Shown here in pieces: positions 6,073 to 9,050 of a stretch of 9,050 nt of DNA (its first letter is position 1; every line of letters begins with the position of its first letter). The stretch is taken from the NCBI GenBank assembly GCA_045606685.1, contig JAZUSJ010000278.1, forward strand, positions 1-9,050, written 5' to 3'. The translations under genes were made by a program, and so were the position numbers. The notes below the pieces were generated by a model that saw only the letters and a program-made list of their open reading frames with translations, did no database searches and was not told where the DNA came from. The DNA comes from SVQP01 sp045606685 (GTDB lineage Bacteria; Bacillota; Clostridia; Oscillospirales; CAG-272).

Positions 6073-6110
6073 AATAAAAGAGGCTATTGGATGCAATAGC
6101 CTCTTTTATT
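6073..6110 (+). terminator. Rho-independent terminator, 17-bp perfect stem
   Basis: AATAAAAGAGGCTATTG (6073-6089) pairs perfectly with 6094-6110 around a GATG loop; the 3' arm ends in CTCTTTTATT and is followed by CTTT. It lies directly after the tandem stop region of the 96-residue gene. Because the stem carries an A-run on the other side it could also stop minus-strand transcription. Confidence 0.9.
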
Positions 6111-6132
6111 CTTTAATGAAGAATGAATGATG

Positions 6133-6158
6133 AAAAAAGAGCCGCACGGCTCTTTTTT
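6133..6158 (-). terminator. Terminator of spoIIR (bidirectional)
   Basis: AAAAAAGAGCC (6133-6143) and GGCTCTTTTTT (6148-6158) pair perfectly around a GCAC loop, with T-runs on both strands. It sits about 15 bases after the spoIIR stop. Together with the hairpin at 6073-6110 it insulates two convergent genes. Confidence 0.85.
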
Positions 6159-6172
6159 TCATTAATTATTAC

Positions 6173-6796
6173 TCATTTCCCTTTTCCCAAAAGCTCCTGT
6201 ACCGCCTCCAAAAGCTTGAAGCGGATGCGATATTTGACGGTATCGGTCTCGGTGATCACCTTATACTGCTCCCCTGTCAGCCCTACCGAAATAAAGGCGT
6301 CCTCGTTGCTGCTCTCGTCCTCCGCGCTGGCGGCAGACAGGCAAAGCGGCGGAAACAGCACGCACCACCAATTCTGCCCCTCGGCCTCGCCAATGCACAC
6401 ACGCAACGACACGTATCTGCCGCTGGGGAAGCAGCAATTTTCATAGCTGCGTGTGGGATAATCCTCCTCGCCAAGCAAAACTGTCACGGGATAATCGCAG
6501 CCCCATTCCCGGACCACCGCTTGCGCGGCTTTTTGAATCTCTTCTGAATGCGCACTCAGAATTTCAACCGCCTGCTCACGGCTCTCGCAGCCCTCTAACA
6601 TAGGGCCTGTGACGCGCAGCACCTCATCACGCACCTGAAGTTTGAGCGACTGATCCTGCTCGCTGTCCGAATTGGCCAGCACGTGCAATCGCACGACGCT
6701 TTCATAAATCTCCTGCTCCCCGTGTATTGGAAGCACGCTGATGATCCCCAACAAAAAAAGCAAAACAATCCCGCCTGTAAGTATTCTCTGATACAT
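6173..6796 (-). CDS. spoIIR: Stage II sporulation protein R
   Basis: The 207-residue product matches SpoIIR, the forespore signal protein that is secreted into the intermembrane space and triggers processing of pro-SigmaE by SpoIIGA in the mother cell. An N-terminal hydrophobic segment (residues 5-24) acts as signal or anchor. Family-typical blocks follow: VVRLHVLANSDSEQDQ at 34-49, LKLQVRDEVL at 51-60, the GRYVSLRVCIGEAEGQNWW block at 126-144 and WCVLFPPLC at 144-152, with a basic amphipathic C-terminus. Length fits the family. The start ATG 6796 has GGGAAGGA about six bases upstream; this ribosome-binding site is within a long inverted repeat (see the regulatory entry). It lies 91 bases downstream of rbfA on the same strand and ends at a strong terminator. 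In Bacillus subtilis spoIIR is transcribed by SigmaF; a matching promoter candidate is present here. Confidence 0.95.
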   Translation of the reverse strand: MYQRILTGGIVLLFLLGIISVLPIHGEQEIYESVVRLHVLANSDSEQDQSLKLQVRDEVLRVTGPMLEGCESREQAVEILSAHSEEIQKAAQAVVREWGCDYPVTVLLGEEDYPTRSYENCCFPSGRYVSLRVCIGEAEGQNWWCVLFPPLCLSAASAEDESSNEDAFISVGLTGEQYKVITETDTVKYRIRFKLLEAVQELLGKGK

Positions 6797-6868
6797 AAAA
6801 AATCCTTCCCTTTTCCAATATAGTCTGTCTTTGCGACAAGGCTATGATTGCCCCGGGAAGGATCTTTT
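6797..6868 (-). promoter_or_regulatory. Inverted repeat enclosing the spoIIR ribosome-binding site
   Basis: On the minus strand AAAAGATCCTTCCC (6868-6855) can pair with GGGAAGGATTTTTT (6810-6797) over 14 positions, 13 Watson-Crick and one G-U, with a 44-base loop. The second arm contains the whole spoIIR ribosome-binding site and touches the ATG. The loop holds a smaller hairpin TGTC-GCAAA-GACA. A transcript that begins upstream would hide the ribosome-binding site or, because the arm ends in six Us, might partly terminate. The pairing is seen directly; its regulatory role is inference. Confidence 0.55.
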
Positions 6869-6872
6869 ATTC
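6843..6872 (-). promoter_or_regulatory. Candidate SigmaF-type promoter of spoIIR
   Basis: GAATA (6872-6868), a 15-base spacer and GGCAATCATA (6852-6843) on the minus strand approximate the Bacillus SigmaF pattern GYATA-N15-GGNRANANTW, with one mismatch in each box. The expected start point, around 6835, is after the first arm of the inverted repeat, so transcripts from here would have a free ribosome-binding site. The consensus is recalled from Bacillus and the match is not perfect. Confidence 0.45.
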
Positions 6873-6887
6873 ACTTTTTTGCAAAGA

Positions 6888-7259
6888 TCATTCTTCCGAA
6901 TTCTCTTCCAGCACCTCATCGTGGAATTCGATATTCTCAAGGATCTTGGCAATACGTGCGCCATGCTCGACCGATGCGTCCTCAATAAAGGTCAGCTCGG
7001 GTGTCATGCGCAGATTGAGCGTTCTTGCCAGCTGCGTGCGCATATAGCCACTTGCCTGGCGCAGCCCCTTGGCCACGTCCTTTTTATTGCCCGAAAGGCA
7101 GGAATAATATACCTTTGCATATTTGAGATCGGGTGTCGTATCCACCGCGGTAACGCTGACAAACGCCTCGCTGACACGGGGGTCCTTGACGCCTCGCAGG
7201 ATAACCATCAGCTCCTTTTGCATCTCGTCATTGATTCTGCCTCTTCTGTAATTTGCCAT
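6888..7259 (-). CDS. rbfA: Ribosome-binding factor A
   Basis: The 123-residue product is RbfA, a KH-fold protein that binds the 30S subunit near the 5' end of 16S rRNA and aids late maturation and cold adaptation. Family features are the N-terminal R-x-x-R-I-x-x-E helix (residues 5-16), DPRV at 26-29, VSVTAVDTTPDLKYAKVYYS at 34-53, SGYMRTQLARTLNLRMTPEL at 70-89 and the TFIED strand at 90-94; the tail is acidic. AAGGAG lies five bases before ATG 7259. Many bacteria keep rbfA in the nusA-infB operon; here the upstream gene is an esterase and rbfA has its own promoter, with spoIIR downstream. The next gene follows after about 90 bases without an obvious rbfA terminator other than the spoIIR leader structure. 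Confidence 0.95.
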   Translation of the reverse strand: MANYRRGRINDEMQKELMVILRGVKDPRVSEAFVSVTAVDTTPDLKYAKVYYSCLSGNKKDVAKGLRQASGYMRTQLARTLNLRMTPELTFIEDASVEHGARIAKILENIEFHDEVLEENSEE

Positions 7260-7289
7260 AATAACTCCTTAAAATTCAATAACAAGTGT

Positions 7290-7318
7290 ATTGTATCACA
7301 AAGTCACGCGCTTGTCAA
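7290..7318 (-). promoter_or_regulatory. SigA-type promoter of rbfA
   Basis: TTGACA (7318-7313), a 17-base spacer and TACAAT (7295-7290) on the minus strand form a near-consensus promoter about 30 bases before the rbfA start. A perfect 7-base inverted repeat, AAAGTCA (7300-7306) and TGACTTT (7319-7325), brackets the -35 box and part of the spacer, which could be an operator or chance. Confidence 0.85.
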
Positions 7319-7329
7319 TGACTTTTCTC

Positions 7330-8808
7330 TCATTCCACGCGCATGGAAAATGCAAATGCAGGCAGATTGTTGCCATTGCGCAGATCCGCATGCTCAACAG
7401 ACACGCGAATCGCATACGCATACGACACCTCGCTTGCATCCGCGCCCTCGGGCACATCCACCGTCACAAGACCGCGCGTTTCGATGACCGCGCGTGCAGG
7501 CAGATCCGCTCCCTTGGGACCGACACGAAATCCCTTGATCTCTTGCCCGATGCTGTCCTTGGGCGACTGTCCAAGCACACAAAGTCCGTCACCAATATCG
7601 GTAAAGGCGACCGTGATTTGCTTGCCGTCCGCGCTTTTCTTGGCCATGGTAGGCTTGGGTGCGCGTGCGTCGTACTCACTGCCGATGCGGTATTCACGCG
7701 CAAGGGCATATTTGGCAAGACGCATGGCAAGCTCATATTTTCTGGGTGAATGCGCAAAATCGGGATGAGAATCGGGAGAACCCAGATCCATTGCAGGCGT
7801 CAGGGTGCTGTTTGGGATAGCTGCAAGTGCATCCAACTGCTTGACGCGCACGGTATCAAGCCAGGCAAAATAGGTAAAGCACTCATCGCGGTAATCCGAA
7901 AGCTGCACGTTATAGAACGGGAAATCGTGTCCAAAGCGTGCGCGCTCATCCTCGACAAGGCGCGCAAGCTCCTTATCGTATACGGGAGCGTGATCTGGGA
8001 AGCACCCCTCGCTCTCCCCTTGGAAAAAGATCTGTCCCTTGAATTGCAGCGGCACGAAGGGATGAATGAGCGAATTATAAAATCCACCAAGCGGTACTGC
8101 CACCGTGGTAGTATAGCCAAGCTCAACTGCAAGCTCTGCGGGCATCAGCTCACGGATGCAGGCACCGCCCGCAGCCATCATGATCAGCCCCACGGGCGCG
8201 TCGATATAACGAAGCAGCTCCTTGCCAAAGAACCAACCGATTGCCGAAAAGGTGTGTGCGGCCTGCTCCAGCGGCAGCTGCCAGCCCCACTCGGGACAAA
8301 TGATATCGGGCTGCGGAGCAGCACACAGATCCTGATGCTCAAAGGCATACTGACGCGTTTGCGCAAACAATCGCAGCGGCTCGTCCTTATCGTACCATTG
8401 CTCGGGCGCCCAATCAAGGCAGCCGCCCTGATTATGCTCGGCATTTGACTGACCGCCGATCAGCCACACGTCGCCTACCAGCACGTCGTCAAGAATTGCG
8501 CTGTGTCCGCGATCGTCATAGATCACCATCTGCTTGCCTTCCCACACCGCACTGTGCGGCACAAAGCGCAGCGTCCAGCGGCAGTCGTCGGTCACGGTGG
8601 CGGTGACTCTCTCGCCCATAAATTCTCCCGTAATGACCGATCCGGGAGTATCCGAAAAGCCCCAGATGCGGATGGGGCGCTCACGCTGCAGCACCATATG
8701 CGAGCCGAATACGCCCGATACCTTGAACGCAGGTGCTTTCCAGGCCGCAGTCTCGGCGGCAGTGATTTCCTTTTCCTCTTGTGATGGCAATGCCATTTTG
8801 TTTTCCAT
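7330..8808 (-). CDS. Sialate O-acetylesterase-type SGNH carbohydrate esterase, cytoplasmic
   Basis: The 492-residue product resembles the sialate O-acetylesterase (SASA) family, which removes acetyl groups from sialic acids or from plant polysaccharide fragments. It starts with a beta-domain segment VFGSHMVLQRERPIRIWG (33-50) typical of the family. The catalytic blocks follow: VWLIGGQSNAE with Ser121, IFFQGESE at 260-267, and DLGSPDSHP at 341-349 with Asp346 and His348 completing the triad. The C-terminal 100 residues form a further beta domain. There is no signal peptide, so it should act on imported oligosaccharides. The first 25 residues are a polar extension without clear role. The ribosome-binding site TAAGGAG overlaps the TAA stop of the upstream GH2 gene and lies six bases before ATG 8808, so the two are probably translated together. 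Substrate (sialic acid, xylan or pectin acetyl) cannot be told from the sequence. Confidence 0.88.
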   Translation of the reverse strand: MENKMALPSQEEKEITAAETAAWKAPAFKVSGVFGSHMVLQRERPIRIWGFSDTPGSVITGEFMGERVTATVTDDCRWTLRFVPHSAVWEGKQMVIYDDRGHSAILDDVLVGDVWLIGGQSNAEHNQGGCLDWAPEQWYDKDEPLRLFAQTRQYAFEHQDLCAAPQPDIICPEWGWQLPLEQAAHTFSAIGWFFGKELLRYIDAPVGLIMMAAGGACIRELMPAELAVELGYTTTVAVPLGGFYNSLIHPFVPLQFKGQIFFQGESEGCFPDHAPVYDKELARLVEDERARFGHDFPFYNVQLSDYRDECFTYFAWLDTVRVKQLDALAAIPNSTLTPAMDLGSPDSHPDFAHSPRKYELAMRLAKYALAREYRIGSEYDARAPKPTMAKKSADGKQITVAFTDIGDGLCVLGQSPKDSIGQEIKGFRVGPKGADLPARAVIETRGLVTVDVPEGADASEVSYAYAIRVSVEHADLRNGNNLPAFAFSMRVE

Positions 8809-8817
8809 AACGTCTCC

Positions 8818-9050
8818 TTATTTCCCTGCAGCTTGGTTGTAGCAGGCATAGATTTCCTTTGCAAGCGCGGCCATAGCGGCAGCGTCTGCCTTTTCAAACT
8901 GTCTGTCATAGGTCACAAGACCGTTGGTTTCATCCTCCACGTCCGAGATCTGCGTCAGCACGGCTACGCAAAGGCCGCTTTGCTCGATTGCGGGCAAGAT
9001 CTGCTCGCGGTAGAGTGCCTCGGTGGCAGTCAAGTCGGATCGTAGCCATG
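8818..9050 (-). CDS. Glycoside hydrolase family 2 protein, C-terminal end (partial)
   Basis: Only the last 76 codons or so are in the window; the frame is open through the right edge with no ATG, and the gene must continue beyond it. The fragment contains EALYREQILPAIEQ, then VLTQISDVEDETNGLVTYDR, which is the well-known C-terminal block of GH2 family proteins of the beta-galactosidase/beta-glucuronidase type in Firmicutes. It ends with a short helix KADAAAMAALAKEIYACY. The catalytic glutamates lie upstream, outside the window, so specificity cannot be judged. A TTG within this stretch (9033) could be read as a start, but the upstream codons continue the same frame and the homology pattern, so I treat it as partial. 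The stop is nine bases before the esterase ATG. Confidence 0.88.
   Translation of the reverse strand, partial: WLRSDLTATEALYREQILPAIEQSGLCVAVLTQISDVEDETNGLVTYDRQFEKADAAAMAALAKEIYACYNQAAGK

Noticed and set aside
5687..6096. Two minus-strand frames of 118 and 128 residues over the small membrane protein gene
   Set aside because: Both overlap a plus-strand gene with promoter, ribosome-binding site and terminator, and have none themselves; the Ser/Leu-rich product is a shadow pattern.
7750..8448. 232-residue plus-strand frame
   Set aside because: Antisense shadow of the esterase gene whose catalytic motifs are intact on the minus strand.

Overview
The window looks like the chromosome of a spore-forming member of the Clostridia, probably a gut or rumen relative of the Oscillospiraceae/Lachnospiraceae. 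The evidence is a clear spoIIR gene, strong AAGGAGG-type ribosome-binding sites, SigA-like promoters with 17-base spacers, and carbohydrate-active enzymes typical of plant- or host-glycan feeders. No single gene fixes the genus. Almost everything is on the minus strand; the one plus-strand gene is a small membrane protein at 5777-6067.

Layout in the minus-strand reading direction, from high to low coordinates. (1) 9050-7330: the 3' end of a glycoside hydrolase family 2 gene, then a cytoplasmic sialate-O-acetylesterase-type SGNH esterase whose ribosome-binding site overlaps the GH2 stop codon. Together they look like a glycan-trimming operon. (2) 7318-6173: rbfA with its own promoter, then spoIIR. 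The spoIIR ribosome-binding site lies in one arm of a 14-bp inverted repeat, and a SigF-like promoter lies over the other arm. (3) 6158-5700: a convergent pair of terminators, then the plus-strand gene for a 96-residue single-span membrane protein with its own promoter. (4) 5700-4030: a visibly A+T-richer stretch with a long gene-poor gap, a small lipoprotein gene under a perfect consensus promoter, an array of three GTAAC...GTTAC inverted-repeat modules, and an orphan polytopic membrane protein ending in a strong terminator. (5) 3955-2934: a tRNA-dihydrouridine synthase with its own promoter. (6) 2949-1: a secreted, membrane-anchored GH99/WbsX-like glycosidase candidate with a C-terminal CBM9-like domain, followed after 2 bases by a HAD phosphatase that runs off the window.

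The housekeeping genes (dus, rbfA, spoIIR) are interspersed with two carbohydrate loci at the window ends and a small accessory-looking patch in the middle. I did not find a new defence, CRISPR or mobile system with a recognisable enzyme core. The points most worth checking are the spoIIR leader, the repeat array, the altered WNEW catalytic motif in the large glycosidase candidate, and the orphan small membrane and lipoprotein genes.
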